Shown here piece by piece: positions 34,576 to 43,498 of a DNA stretch of 64,000 bases. The notes below the pieces were generated by a model that saw only the letters and a list, made by a program, of their open reading frames with translations, searched no databases and was not told the DNA's origin. The stretch lies in the NCBI GenBank assembly GCA_041908445.1, contig JAYRFK010000090.1:26565-90564 (forward strand). The letters run 5' to 3'. Source of the stretch: JAEUJM01 sp041908445 (GTDB lineage: Bacteria; Actinomycetota; Acidimicrobiia; Acidimicrobiales; DATDAH01). Position 1 is the stretch's first letter; every line of letters begins with the position of its first letter. A program made the position numbers and the translations under genes.

Positions 34576-35696
34576 GGACCCGGGGAGACGAAGCCATCGA
34601 GGTGGGCGACGTCGACCAGGCGGTCGGCCACGGCGCCGCCGACGGCACGCAGCGTGTCGAGGTGCTCGACCGAGTCGATGGGCAGGACCTGGCTCACGGC
34701 CACGTCGGCGAACCCGAGGGCGTCGAGGTTGGCGCGGGTGAGGTCGAGGTCGTAGCGGACGTAGCTGAAGAGCGGGTCGGTGAGCAGGCGTTCCGGGCCA
34801 CGCAGGTCACCGATCTCCATGTCGATCTCGGCGCCGACCCGGCAGTCCCCCAGGAGCCGGCAGAGCACGTCCTGCTGCGTCGCCGTCGAACCGAGAAGCG
34901 CGCCCATCGCGGACGTGACCTGGTGCAGGAGGTGCATGTCGTCGGCATCGAGGCCGGGCCGGGGGTGGTCGGCGCTGCCGGTGCCGACCGAGACGAGCAG
35001 CAGGTCGTCGACGCCGGTCGGCCAACCGAGCCGGTAGGCGGGCGCGGTCGCCATCACGAACAGTTGCAGGGCCGGGTTGTTGAAGGGAGTGATGGCGCCG
35101 TCGACGAACACGAACTCGTTGTCGCCGAGGCGCACGGTCTCGGGCGGGAAGTAGATCGGGGCCGCCGTGCTGGCCCGCACGAGCTGCCACAGGGGCAGGC
35201 CGAGGTTGCAGTCGGGCAGCGCGGGGTCGTTGAACATCGCCGCGGGGTTGTTGCTGAGCGGCCACGGCGAGTCGGTGGTGGCGTTGCGGAGCACCACGAG
35301 TAGCAGGGTCCGCAAGCGCTCGCTGCCGAAGGTCGTGTCGGCGCCGAGCTCCTCCTGGAGGATGGCCGCCAGCGCATCGTCGTCGTAGAGGTGGCGCATG
35401 CGGTCGAGCAGGCGGGCCCGGTCGAACATCTCCGCCCCCCGCTCCCGGTAGAGCGTGAGGAGGTGGTCGGTGTCGAACCCCATGGCGAGGCCCGTGGCGA
35501 TGATGGCGCCGGTGCTCGTGCCCCCGATGTAGTCGAACACGTCGGCCAGGACGAGGTCGTCACGCCCGGTGGCCGACCGGAGGTCACGTTCGAGCTTGGC
35601 CAGGATCTCGAGGCTGATGATCCCTCGGATGCCACCCCCGTCGAGCGCGAGCAGCCGCTTCGGTCCCGGCGCATCGATGCGTCGGCGGTACGTCAA
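34572..35696 (-). CDS. Patatin-like phospholipase, CapV-like
   Basis: 374 residues. The patatin motifs are complete: oxyanion hole LALDGGGIRG (G20-G25), nucleophile S61 in GGTSTGA and catalytic aspartate D199 in VDGA. Enzymes of this family hydrolyse membrane phospholipids, and CapV-type members act as membrane-destroying effectors in CBASS immunity. The TTG start is chosen for GGGGGAGG 8 bases upstream. It lies 28 bases after the TrkA-N/RyR gene and overlaps the RyR gene by 4 bases. No cyclase gene is present, so the trigger is probably not a locally made cyclic nucleotide. Confidence 0.88.
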   Translation of the reverse strand: MTYRRRIDAPGPKRLLALDGGGIRGIISLEILAKLERDLRSATGRDDLVLADVFDYIGGTSTGAIIATGLAMGFDTDHLLTLYRERGAEMFDRARLLDRMRHLYDDDALAAILQEELGADTTFGSERLRTLLLVVLRNATTDSPWPLSNNPAAMFNDPALPDCNLGLPLWQLVRASTAAPIYFPPETVRLGDNEFVFVDGAITPFNNPALQLFVMATAPAYRLGWPTGVDDLLLVSVGTGSADHPRPGLDADDMHLLHQVTSAMGALLGSTATQQDVLCRLLGDCRVGAEIDMEIGDLRGPERLLTDPLFSYVRYDLDLTRANLDALGFADVAVSQVLPIDSVEHLDTLRAVGGAVADRLVDVAHLDGFVSPGP

Positions 35697-35724
35697 CGGT
35701 CGCCTCCCCCCGTGTCGTCGGCCC

Positions 35725-37458
35725 TCATCCCGCCCGGACGATGCGCAGGCCGACCCGGGCGAGCACCGCGGGAATGGATCGGATCGCCTCTCGGTCGTAC
35801 TCCTGGATGTCCGGCGGCACGCTGGCCCACGGCACCAGGTAGGGCGAGGTCTTGGCGACCTCGTCCTTGTCCCCCGGGGCGTAGGTCCAGCCGAGGCGGG
35901 TCATCTCCCGGGCCCACCGGTCGTGCTCCACGGGAGCGAGGGCGTCGACCTCGTCGGGGGCGAACTCGAAGCCCCCCGCGTCGCCGACCCGTCCGGGCAC
36001 GAGCTCGCAGCCGGTGAGGTCGAGCTTGCGGCCGATGTCCCGGGCGAGGTCGAGGTTCGACTGCTTGAGATCCGGGGTGAGCGCCTCCCAGGGGACCATC
36101 GACGGGTTGGTGGCGACGGTCTGGCCACCGGCCCGCCGCTGGGCCACGTAGTGACCGTGGAACGCCCTCGCCATGGTCTCGAGCTCGACATCACGGATCC
36201 CGCCGTCGCGGCAGAGCTCTGGGATCAGCGACACCATCTCCAGGCGGGCGGCGGCGCCGGCCGTGGCGACGAGGCCGGCCACGGACCCCGCCCGCGTGAG
36301 GCAGGCGCGGATGGGAAGCGTCGTGGGCAGGTCGGCCTCGAGGGCGAGCGCCACGCCGAGCGTCTCGTCGTCCTCCTGGTGCCGGACGTACACGGCGTCC
36401 GGGTCGGGCCCACCGACGAGCGCCCGCGTGACCTCGCCGGGCTCGACGTCGACCGCCTGGAGGGACAACTGCGCCCCGAGCGCGCCGAGCTTCCAGGTCT
36501 GGCTCTCCACCTCGCGCCGTGCATCGGGTCGGATGAGCACCACGGTGGTCCGTCCCGGCGGCGCGCCGAGGTCGGCGTCGGCGGCCGCGATCAGCCCGAG
36601 GAAGGCGTCCCACAGATCGTCGGCCCCGACCAGCCAGATCGTCCTCGGGTGGTCAGCTTCGTAGACGGGCGGGAACCGCTGCAGGAGCAGGGCCGCACCG
36701 CTGCCCGCCAGGGAGAAGAAGTCGAGCCTCACCGAGGACGGGGAGACCTGGCGGACCTGGCGGATGCGCAACAGCTTGGCGAGGTCGGGGTCGCCGATGT
36801 GCAACAGGCAGTGCAGCGCGGCCGCCGGCCGATTCCCCGACAGCTCGCCGGCGCGCAGCGCGACCTCGGCGTTGACCTCGTCCGTCGGGCTGACGACCAC
36901 CAGGCGACGGGCCCGGTCGACACCCGCCGCCGCGAGCACGTCGGGGTCGCGGGCGTCACCGGCGATGAGGTGCATGCCGCCACGTCGGCACTGACGGCGG
37001 GCGTGCTCCGTCGGCTCGACGTCGATCACGACCACGTCCTTGCCGCGCGAACGGGACGACTCGGCGAAGGCCAGACCCTTCTCCCCTCCGCCGGCCACCA
37101 CGGTGTGTCCCTTCAGGAAGCCCGTGCGGGCGGCACGCACCCGGTCACCGAGCACCGCAAGGAGGCCGACGAACGCGGTGAAGCCGAGCGCGAGCGGCAG
37201 CAGGAAGCGTGCGACCCCGAGGTAGTTGTTGTTCGTGGTGGACGGACCGCCCCAGACGGTGACGAGCCCCAGGTCCGCGTAGAGCAGGTCGACCCACCCG
37301 TAGTCCGGCTCCTGCTTGGACCAGCCGATCAGGCCCAGCGCCGCGCCGACCACGACGAGGCCCCCGAGGATCAGCCACTGGTGGCGCCGCAGCCAGCGCA
37401 TGACGAGCTCGATGCCCCCAGTCGTCCCGCCCGTCGACGACGCCCCCCCGTTGCCCAT
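35725..37458 (-). CDS. Two-TM TrkA-N protein with C-terminal RyR repeats
   Basis: 577 residues. Two membrane helices (27-46 and 84-104) flank a loop (WVDLLYADLGLVTVWGG) placed like the pore loop of a two-TM channel, but without a TVGYG filter. A TrkA-N NAD-binding domain follows (GGGEKGLA at 123-130, with DVVVIDVEP). A second Rossmann-like region (about 255-370) and two RyR-type repeats (MVPWEALTPDLKQSN; HDRWAREMTRLGWTYAP with YLVPWASVPPD) complete it. The ATG at 37458 follows GGAGGAG; the longer frame to 37545 would overlap the divergent promoter. First gene of the three-gene operon; probably the membrane sensor or channel (inference). Confidence 0.8.
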   Translation of the reverse strand: MGNGGASSTGGTTGGIELVMRWLRRHQWLILGGLVVVGAALGLIGWSKQEPDYGWVDLLYADLGLVTVWGGPSTTNNNYLGVARFLLPLALGFTAFVGLLAVLGDRVRAARTGFLKGHTVVAGGGEKGLAFAESSRSRGKDVVVIDVEPTEHARRQCRRGGMHLIAGDARDPDVLAAAGVDRARRLVVVSPTDEVNAEVALRAGELSGNRPAAALHCLLHIGDPDLAKLLRIRQVRQVSPSSVRLDFFSLAGSGAALLLQRFPPVYEADHPRTIWLVGADDLWDAFLGLIAAADADLGAPPGRTTVVLIRPDARREVESQTWKLGALGAQLSLQAVDVEPGEVTRALVGGPDPDAVYVRHQEDDETLGVALALEADLPTTLPIRACLTRAGSVAGLVATAGAAARLEMVSLIPELCRDGGIRDVELETMARAFHGHYVAQRRAGGQTVATNPSMVPWEALTPDLKQSNLDLARDIGRKLDLTGCELVPGRVGDAGGFEFAPDEVDALAPVEHDRWAREMTRLGWTYAPGDKDEVAKTSPYLVPWASVPPDIQEYDREAIRSIPAVLARVGLRIVRAG

Positions 37459-37532
37459 CGTCTCCTCCTCGCCGGGCCACGAGCCTAGGGCATACCCGTC
37501 ATCAACAGAATGACCGCCGTTGGGCGGAGAGG

Positions 37533-37538
37533 TAATCT
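37533..37538 (+). promoter_or_regulatory. -10 element TAATCT of the TIR/NB-ARC gene
   Basis: TAATCT, 6 bases before the ATG at 37545; leaderless. The divergent operon start is 87 bases away. Confidence 0.55.
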
Positions 37539-37544
37539 CCGGCA

Positions 37545-40500
37545 ATGGCGCCCGATGGCGGCGGGAAGCAGCGGGTGTTCCTGAGCTACTCGCATGCCGA
37601 CGATCGGTGGCGCGATCGGTTCCTGGTTCACGCCAAATCGTGGGATCTCGATGTGTGGGCCGACCCGTACATCCGCGTCGGAGACGATTGGCACCGCGAG
37701 ATCGGTGACGCGCTCGACGCCGCTCGCATCGGGGTCTGCCTCGTCTCGGTGGACTTCCTCGCGTCGGACTACATCCGTGAGTACGAGCTCAAGCCGATCC
37801 GCGAGCGCGAGGACATCACCGCGTTCCTGATCCCGGTGCGAGCGGCCCAGGCCTACGAGCGCCACGGGCTGGGGGCGCTGCAATGGCCCCAGCCACCCGA
37901 CCAGCCCCTCGACGCCCTTCGGCCGACGGCGCGTCGGGACCGGGCCCTCGGCGAGCTCGTCCAGCAGCTGGCCCAGCTCGTCGAATCGATCAGCCCCCGG
38001 GTCGACGAGGCCGAGCCGACGCTCGATCGCGTCCCGGCGGAGCCGATCGAGCCTGGCGACGCCGCCGGCCGCGTCTGGGGCGCGCCCGACGCCGAGCGGC
38101 GGTTCCGAGGACGACGAAGCGACCAGGCGCACGTCGAAGGGGCCCTACGCGCCGCTGGGAGCGGCTCGATCGGCATCACCTCCACCAGCCCCACCGTGGG
38201 CGTTCACGGACGGGGCGGTCTCGGCAAGACCGCCCTGGTGGCGAAGATGGTGTCGGACGAGCGCGTCCGGCGGCTGTTTCCCGACGGCGTGTGGTGGCTG
38301 ACCGTCGGCCAAGACCCGTCCCTCCGCGGTCTGCAGCGCACGCTCCTCGAGGGGCTCAGCGTGCGCGATCTCGAGCCCGACCTGACCCTCGACGAGGGCC
38401 GACGACTGCTGCGCTCCGAGATGGCGGAACGGCAGGCGCTCCTGGTGCTCGACGACGTCTGGGACCGCCTGGCGCTCGAGGCCTTCGACGTGATGGGACC
38501 GCGTGGGCGGATCATCATGACCACACGCCGAGCCGCCAACCTCTCGGCCATCGAGGCCACCGCCATCGAGTTGGATTCTCTTGTCGGCGACGCCGCACGC
38601 CAAGTGCTCGCCGATCACGCCCACGTCGACGACATCGCCACGCTGCCCAAAGAGGCCGACGAGGTGATCGAGGCCACCGACGGATTGCCCTTGGGGCTCG
38701 CGGCTGCCGGCGCCCAGGTCCGTTTCGGCGTGCCCTGGACCGACCTGATCGACCGCCTCCGCGAGGGACGGGGCGCCTTCGGCCCACATCCCCAGAGCAG
38801 TCAACTCGGCGCGCTCCTCACCGCGGTGCAAGCACTCGACCCCTCGACAGCCGCGCGCTACCAGGAGCTCGCCCCGTACCCCGAGGACACCGCCATACCG
38901 GTCGCCGAGGTCGAGGTGCTGTGGTCTGCCACCGCAGGGTGCTCCGCGCGCGAGGCGGGCGTCGTCCTCCACGAGCTGGGCGAGCGAGGCCTCCTGTCCC
39001 GACAGGGGGACGAGATCCACCTCCACGACCTGCAGAGAGATCTGCTGGTGCTCCTGAGCGACGACCTTGCGCAGGACCACGCCGCCGTCATCGACGCTCA
39101 CCGGGGTTTCCTCCGATCGACCGAGGCGTGGTGGACGCTCCCCGACGAACACGGCCCCTTTGCCGACCGCCTGGTCCACCACCTCTCGGCCGCCAACCTC
39201 GTCGACGAGCTCGAGCGCACCCTCGGTGACCTCCGGTACGTGGCGACGCGCCTCTCTCACCGCGGCATGTCCGGCGTCGTCGCCGATCTGGAACTGGCCC
39301 GCACCCGGACACGGACCCCAGAGATCGAAGCCATGGCCCGCCTGGTGGCTCGGATGGGGTTCATCGCCGAGAACCTGCCGGTCGCGGACTGCGCCTCGAC
39401 GCTGCGGGCCTTGGCGACCGGCGAGCCGGCGCTCGCGCGAGGATCCGCGGCGCTGACCGACCTGATCGGCCCGGTCAGCTTGAAGCGCACCGTCCCACTA
39501 CCCGAGCACGCCCGACCTGCGCTCCTCCGCACGATCGGCGAGCCCAAGACGACCGTCGGCGGCTTGTCGACGTCGCCCGACGACCGCTACCTGGTCACGG
39601 GATGCCGGAACGGGTCCTCCCACATGTGGGACCCCTCGGTGCGGTGGATCGACACCGTCAAGGTCTGGGACGTTCGCACCGGACGGGCGGTGTGCTCGCT
39701 GGCCGGCCATGGCGACGCCGTCCTGGCCACTGCCGTGTCGCCTGACCGTCGTTGGTTCGTGTCGGCCTCGGTCGACGGCACCCTGCGTGTCTGGGACTGG
39801 GGTGCACGCGGGCCGGCGAACGAGGTGCGCCATGTGCTGGAAGGCCACCGAGGGCCAGTGACCTCGGTCGCCGTCACCGCCGATTGCTCGACCATCGTCT
39901 CGGGATCGAACGACGGCACCATCCGACGCTGGAACGCCGCCGACGGGCGGCCGTCGGGCGAACCCCTGGAGGGCCATGTCGGCCGGGTCTCTGCCGTTGC
40001 ACTGGACCCCGGCGGGAGGTTCATCGCCTCGGCGGGAGCGGACGCGACGGTTCGCATCTGGGACCTTTCGACCGGTGACTGCCGGGCCGTGTTCGAAGGC
40101 CATCAGGGCCCCGTCCGTGCCGTTGCCGTCTCGGAGGACGGTGCGCTCGTGGCCAGCGGCTCGGAGGACGACACGGTCCGGCTCTGGGACGTCGAGACCG
40201 GCACCGACCTGTTCACCATTCGGGGCCACGCCGCCGGCGTCACCGGGGTGGCCTTCGCTCCCGACGGCCGATACCTCGCGAGCTCGTCGCTCGATACGAC
40301 CGTGCGGACGTGGGATCTGACGACCGGGGCACCCCTCAACGTCCTGACCGGGCACACGGACGGGGTCAAGGGCCTCGCCGTCGCGAGCCGAGGCGACGTC
40401 GTGGCCTCGGTGGGGCGGGACAACGTCCTTCGCGTCTGGACGCCCGACACCCCCGGCGGATCCGTCGATCTCGGCGCGCTGGGGCCCATCGCGGGGATCG

Positions 40501-41351
40501 GAGCGTCCCGCGACGGATCTCGCGTCGTGACCGCACGGTGGGACGGCACGCTGCGAGTGATCGGGCCGTCGTCCCTCGATGAGGTCGATCGCCTCGAGGG
40601 GCACACCGACAAGGTCGTCAGGTGTGCGGTCACGTCGGACGGGTCCGTCGCCCTGTCGGCCTCTCGCGACGCCACGCTCCGGGTCTGGGATCTCACGGCC
40701 GGCCGCTGCACCAACGTCCTCACCGGACACGGCGGTCCCATCACCGGATGTGCACTCGTACCGACGGAGAGGCCAGGCGACTCCCTCGCCGGCGTGTCTT
40801 CCTCGACGGACGGCACCCTCCGCAGTTGGGACCTGCGAACGGGCCGAGTCGCGCAGGAATTCGCCGGCCACGACGGCCCGGTGATCTCGTGCGCGGTCAC
40901 CGCTGACCGTTCCTCGCTGGTCTCCGGCGGCCAGGACACCACCCTCCGCGTCTGGGAGCTGGCGAGCGCGACCACGCAGGCGGTGCTCAGCGGTCACGAC
41001 GGCCCGGTGGCGGACTGCACCGTGACCAGCGATGGCCGGCAGATCGTGTCGGCATCGCTCGATTCGACCCTGCGCATATGGGACGCGGCCTCGGGAGCGA
41101 CCGTCAGGATCCTGCGCGCCCATCACGCGCCCGTGGTGGCGTGCGCCCTCTCACCCGACGAGGCCCACATCGCCTCCGTGTCCTCGGACTGGACCATCCG
41201 GATCTGGTCACGATCCAGCGGAGAGATGCTGTGCGGCCTGAGGACAGCGGGGTGGCTCGGTGGGGTTGCATGGATCGCCGCCGCGCAGCTGATCGCCGTC
41301 GGTGCGGGCGGTGTCTACCGGCTGACGGTCGACGGCCTCGGCGTCGACTGA
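37545..41351 (+). CDS. TIR/NB-ARC/WD40 protein (Apaf-1/NLR-like)
   Basis: 1,268 residues. TIR domain at 10-150 with SYSHADDRW and candidate catalytic E81 in SDYIREYEL. NB-ARC: P-loop HGRGGLGKT (221-229), kinase-2 LLVLDDVWD (299-307), RIIMTTR, GLPL at 380-383 and an MHD-like LHD at 493-495. A helical linker follows, then about 14 WD40 repeats from about residue 665, ending LRVWDL, VRIWDL, IRIWSR and so on; this would make two seven-bladed propellers. The layout matches Apaf-1 and plant NLRs: WD40 sensing, ATP-driven oligomerisation, TIR output, probably NAD depletion. Divergent from the RyR/patatin operon. Somewhat lower GC codon use than its neighbours. Confidence 0.92.
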   Translation: MAPDGGGKQRVFLSYSHADDRWRDRFLVHAKSWDLDVWADPYIRVGDDWHREIGDALDAARIGVCLVSVDFLASDYIREYELKPIREREDITAFLIPVRAAQAYERHGLGALQWPQPPDQPLDALRPTARRDRALGELVQQLAQLVESISPRVDEAEPTLDRVPAEPIEPGDAAGRVWGAPDAERRFRGRRSDQAHVEGALRAAGSGSIGITSTSPTVGVHGRGGLGKTALVAKMVSDERVRRLFPDGVWWLTVGQDPSLRGLQRTLLEGLSVRDLEPDLTLDEGRRLLRSEMAERQALLVLDDVWDRLALEAFDVMGPRGRIIMTTRRAANLSAIEATAIELDSLVGDAARQVLADHAHVDDIATLPKEADEVIEATDGLPLGLAAAGAQVRFGVPWTDLIDRLREGRGAFGPHPQSSQLGALLTAVQALDPSTAARYQELAPYPEDTAIPVAEVEVLWSATAGCSAREAGVVLHELGERGLLSRQGDEIHLHDLQRDLLVLLSDDLAQDHAAVIDAHRGFLRSTEAWWTLPDEHGPFADRLVHHLSAANLVDELERTLGDLRYVATRLSHRGMSGVVADLELARTRTRTPEIEAMARLVARMGFIAENLPVADCASTLRALATGEPALARGSAALTDLIGPVSLKRTVPLPEHARPALLRTIGEPKTTVGGLSTSPDDRYLVTGCRNGSSHMWDPSVRWIDTVKVWDVRTGRAVCSLAGHGDAVLATAVSPDRRWFVSASVDGTLRVWDWGARGPANEVRHVLEGHRGPVTSVAVTADCSTIVSGSNDGTIRRWNAADGRPSGEPLEGHVGRVSAVALDPGGRFIASAGADATVRIWDLSTGDCRAVFEGHQGPVRAVAVSEDGALVASGSEDDTVRLWDVETGTDLFTIRGHAAGVTGVAFAPDGRYLASSSLDTTVRTWDLTTGAPLNVLTGHTDGVKGLAVASRGDVVASVGRDNVLRVWTPDTPGGSVDLGALGPIAGIGASRDGSRVVTARWDGTLRVIGPSSLDEVDRLEGHTDKVVRCAVTSDGSVALSASRDATLRVWDLTAGRCTNVLTGHGGPITGCALVPTERPGDSLAGVSSSTDGTLRSWDLRTGRVAQEFAGHDGPVISCAVTADRSSLVSGGQDTTLRVWELASATTQAVLSGHDGPVADCTVTSDGRQIVSASLDSTLRIWDAASGATVRILRAHHAPVVACALSPDEAHIASVSSDWTIRIWSRSSGEMLCGLRTAGWLGGVAWIAAAQLIAVGAGGVYRLTVDGLGVD

Positions 41352-41413
41352 GCCTCACGGACCGCGCGGCACGCCGCTGATCGTCACCGCCCGCAACGGC
41401 ACGACCGAGTCGG

Positions 41414-43456
41414 TCAGGCCGAGCGGCGGCGGTCGCCGCGGCCGCGCACGAGGGCGCGGCGCTGCTCGATGAAGTCGACCAGCACGTAGTCGCCGAGCGT
41501 GTCCGGGCTGGTGAAGAAGGCCCGGCCCTTGTTCAGGCGGGTCATCTGCTCGACGAAGTGGCGCAGGCCGCGGTCGGCGTCGAGCATGAAGGTGTTGATG
41601 CGCACGCCCTCGCGGGTGAGGCGGGCGACCTCGGTGAGGGTGGCGTCCACGGTCTCGCGGACCGGCGGGTAGTTGAAGAAGACCTCGCCGTTCTCCCGGA
41701 TGTGGGCGGTGGGCTCGCCGTCGGTGATCATGATGATCTGCTTCGTGCCGGTCTGGCGGGCCAGCTTGCGGCGGGCGATCTGGAAGCCGTGCTGCATGTT
41801 CGTGCCGTAGACGAAGTCCCACGACACCTCGGGGAGCTGCTCGGGGGTGAGGTCGCGGGCGATCTCGCTGAAGCCGACCAGGCCCAGGTAGTCCCGCGGG
41901 TAGTTCGTCGAGATCAGCGAGTGCAGGGCCATGGCGACCTTCTTGGCGGCCAGGAAGTTGTCCCGCATCGGCATGGAGAGCGACAGGTCGATCATGAGCA
42001 CCGTCGAGGTGCGCACGAGCTGCTCGGTCTCCTCCACCTCGAAGTCCTCGGGCGTGAGGCGCACGGGGGTGCCGCCGCCGGTGCGGCGGATGGCGTTGCG
42101 GACCGTGCGCTCGATGCTCAGGTTGAAGGGGTCGCCGAACTCGTAGGGCTTGGTGTCGTACGTGCGCTCGTGGCCCGTGCCCTTGCGCTCGAGCTCGTGG
42201 CTGCCCATCTGGCTGCGGGAGAGGTGGGTGAACAGGTCGTTCAGGGCGTTGGCGCCGACGCGACGAAGGCCACGGGGCGTGAGCTCGAGGCGACCCTCCT
42301 TGTTCTCGATGAGGCCCGCCTCCTCGAGCATCCTGGCCAGCTCCTGGATGCGCTGGAGGCTCTCGGCGGACTGGTCGCCGAGCAGCTCGCGCACCTTGTC
42401 GAGGTCGGCCTCGGCCAGGGCCCCCGGGTTGGTGGCCCCCCGCATGAGGTTCTCGAGCTGGTCGATGTCGCCCAGCTCCTCCATCATCTGGGCGGCCTCG
42501 GCGAAGCCGAGCGGGTCCTGGCCGCTGAAGTTGTACTGGCGGTCCCAGCCGGCGTTCGGAAAGGCGTTGCGCAGGTTCTCGGCGAGCTGGTCGGCCTGCC
42601 AGCGCAGGTCCATGTCCTCGAGCAGCTGCTCGGACAGGCTCTGCAGCTGGGCCCGCTGCTCGGGCGTCATCGAATTGAGCATCGCCTGCATGGCGGCCAT
42701 GCGCTGGGCCATCACCTCGAGCAGCTCGTCGAGGGTCTCGGGGTTCTCCGGGAAGAAGTCGCCGAAGCGCTCCATGAAGCCGTCGAAGTCGGGCGTCTCG
42801 CCCCGCTCGCGCTGCTCGAGCATCTGGTTGAGCTCGGCCATCATGTCCTTCATGCGGGCGAGGTCCTCGGGCGACATGTCGCTCATCGCCCCCGCCATCT
42901 GGTTCACGTAGCTCTGCATGAGCTGCTCGCGGAGCTTGTCCACCAGCTCGTCGAAGCGCTCGCGGGCCTCGGACGAGGTGAAGTCGTACTGCTGGAGCTC
43001 GCGGACCTGGCCGGCGAGGTCGGGCGGGAGCATGTCCAGGGCGAGGTTGCGCTCGGTGGCGACCTCGTCGGTGAGCTCCTGGCGGCGGGCGTCGCCCGAC
43101 TCGCGGGCCTCGCGCTGGAGCTCCTCGATGCCCTGGCGCTCGAGCTCGACCACCTCGCGGAGCTCGTCGGCGATGTCGTCGTAGACGCCGCCGAGGTCGT
43201 GCTGCTCGAGGGTCTCCTTGCGGCGCCGGCGCAGGCGCTCGAGCATGTCGCGGATGCCCTCCATGCGCTCGCCGTTGCGATCCTGGAAGCCCGACTGCAT
43301 CATCCGCCGCAGCGCGGCGTTCAGGTCACCGTGGTACAGCAGGTCGTCGGTGATCTCGGAGAAGACGTCGTCGGCGCCGAGCTCGAACCCCACCTGGGTG
43401 CCGTCCCAGCGCGAGTAGGCGAAGCGGGGGGTCGAGGCCTTGCGCCGGCGGAGCAC
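41414..43456 (-). CDS. von Willebrand factor A domain protein, partner of the MoxR ATPase
   Basis: 680 residues. Long Glu/Arg-rich helical N-terminal two thirds, then a vWA domain (about 480-660) with the metal-site motif D-x-S-x-S in LMIDLSLSMP and IMITDGEPTAH. Cytoplasmic. Such proteins work with MoxR-family AAA+ ATPases as chaperone-like or metal-insertion pairs; the likely partner is at 46453-47853. GTG start, 7 bases after a TAGCCT -10 element, apparently leaderless. Convergent with the TIR/NB-ARC gene, separated by 62 bases with nothing notable. Confidence 0.88.
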   Translation of the reverse strand: MLRRRKASTPRFAYSRWDGTQVGFELGADDVFSEITDDLLYHGDLNAALRRMMQSGFQDRNGERMEGIRDMLERLRRRRKETLEQHDLGGVYDDIADELREVVELERQGIEELQREARESGDARRQELTDEVATERNLALDMLPPDLAGQVRELQQYDFTSSEARERFDELVDKLREQLMQSYVNQMAGAMSDMSPEDLARMKDMMAELNQMLEQRERGETPDFDGFMERFGDFFPENPETLDELLEVMAQRMAAMQAMLNSMTPEQRAQLQSLSEQLLEDMDLRWQADQLAENLRNAFPNAGWDRQYNFSGQDPLGFAEAAQMMEELGDIDQLENLMRGATNPGALAEADLDKVRELLGDQSAESLQRIQELARMLEEAGLIENKEGRLELTPRGLRRVGANALNDLFTHLSRSQMGSHELERKGTGHERTYDTKPYEFGDPFNLSIERTVRNAIRRTGGGTPVRLTPEDFEVEETEQLVRTSTVLMIDLSLSMPMRDNFLAAKKVAMALHSLISTNYPRDYLGLVGFSEIARDLTPEQLPEVSWDFVYGTNMQHGFQIARRKLARQTGTKQIIMITDGEPTAHIRENGEVFFNYPPVRETVDATLTEVARLTREGVRINTFMLDADRGLRHFVEQMTRLNKGRAFFTSPDTLGDYVLVDFIEQRRALVRGRGDRRRSA

Positions 43457-43463
43457 GAGGCCG

Positions 43464-43469
43464 AGGCTA
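43464..43469 (-). promoter_or_regulatory. -10 element TAGCCT
   Basis: TAGCCT on the minus strand 7 bases before the GTG at 43456. Confidence 0.5.
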
Positions 43470-43498
43470 CCCCTCGCCCCTCCGAGACGGGCGGCCGG

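Noticed and set aside
39540..41330. Repeated coding pattern in the TIR/NB-ARC gene as a possible repeat array or CRISPR
   Set aside because: The repeats are diverged WD40 blades of about 42 codons in frame, with no identical spacers or repeats.
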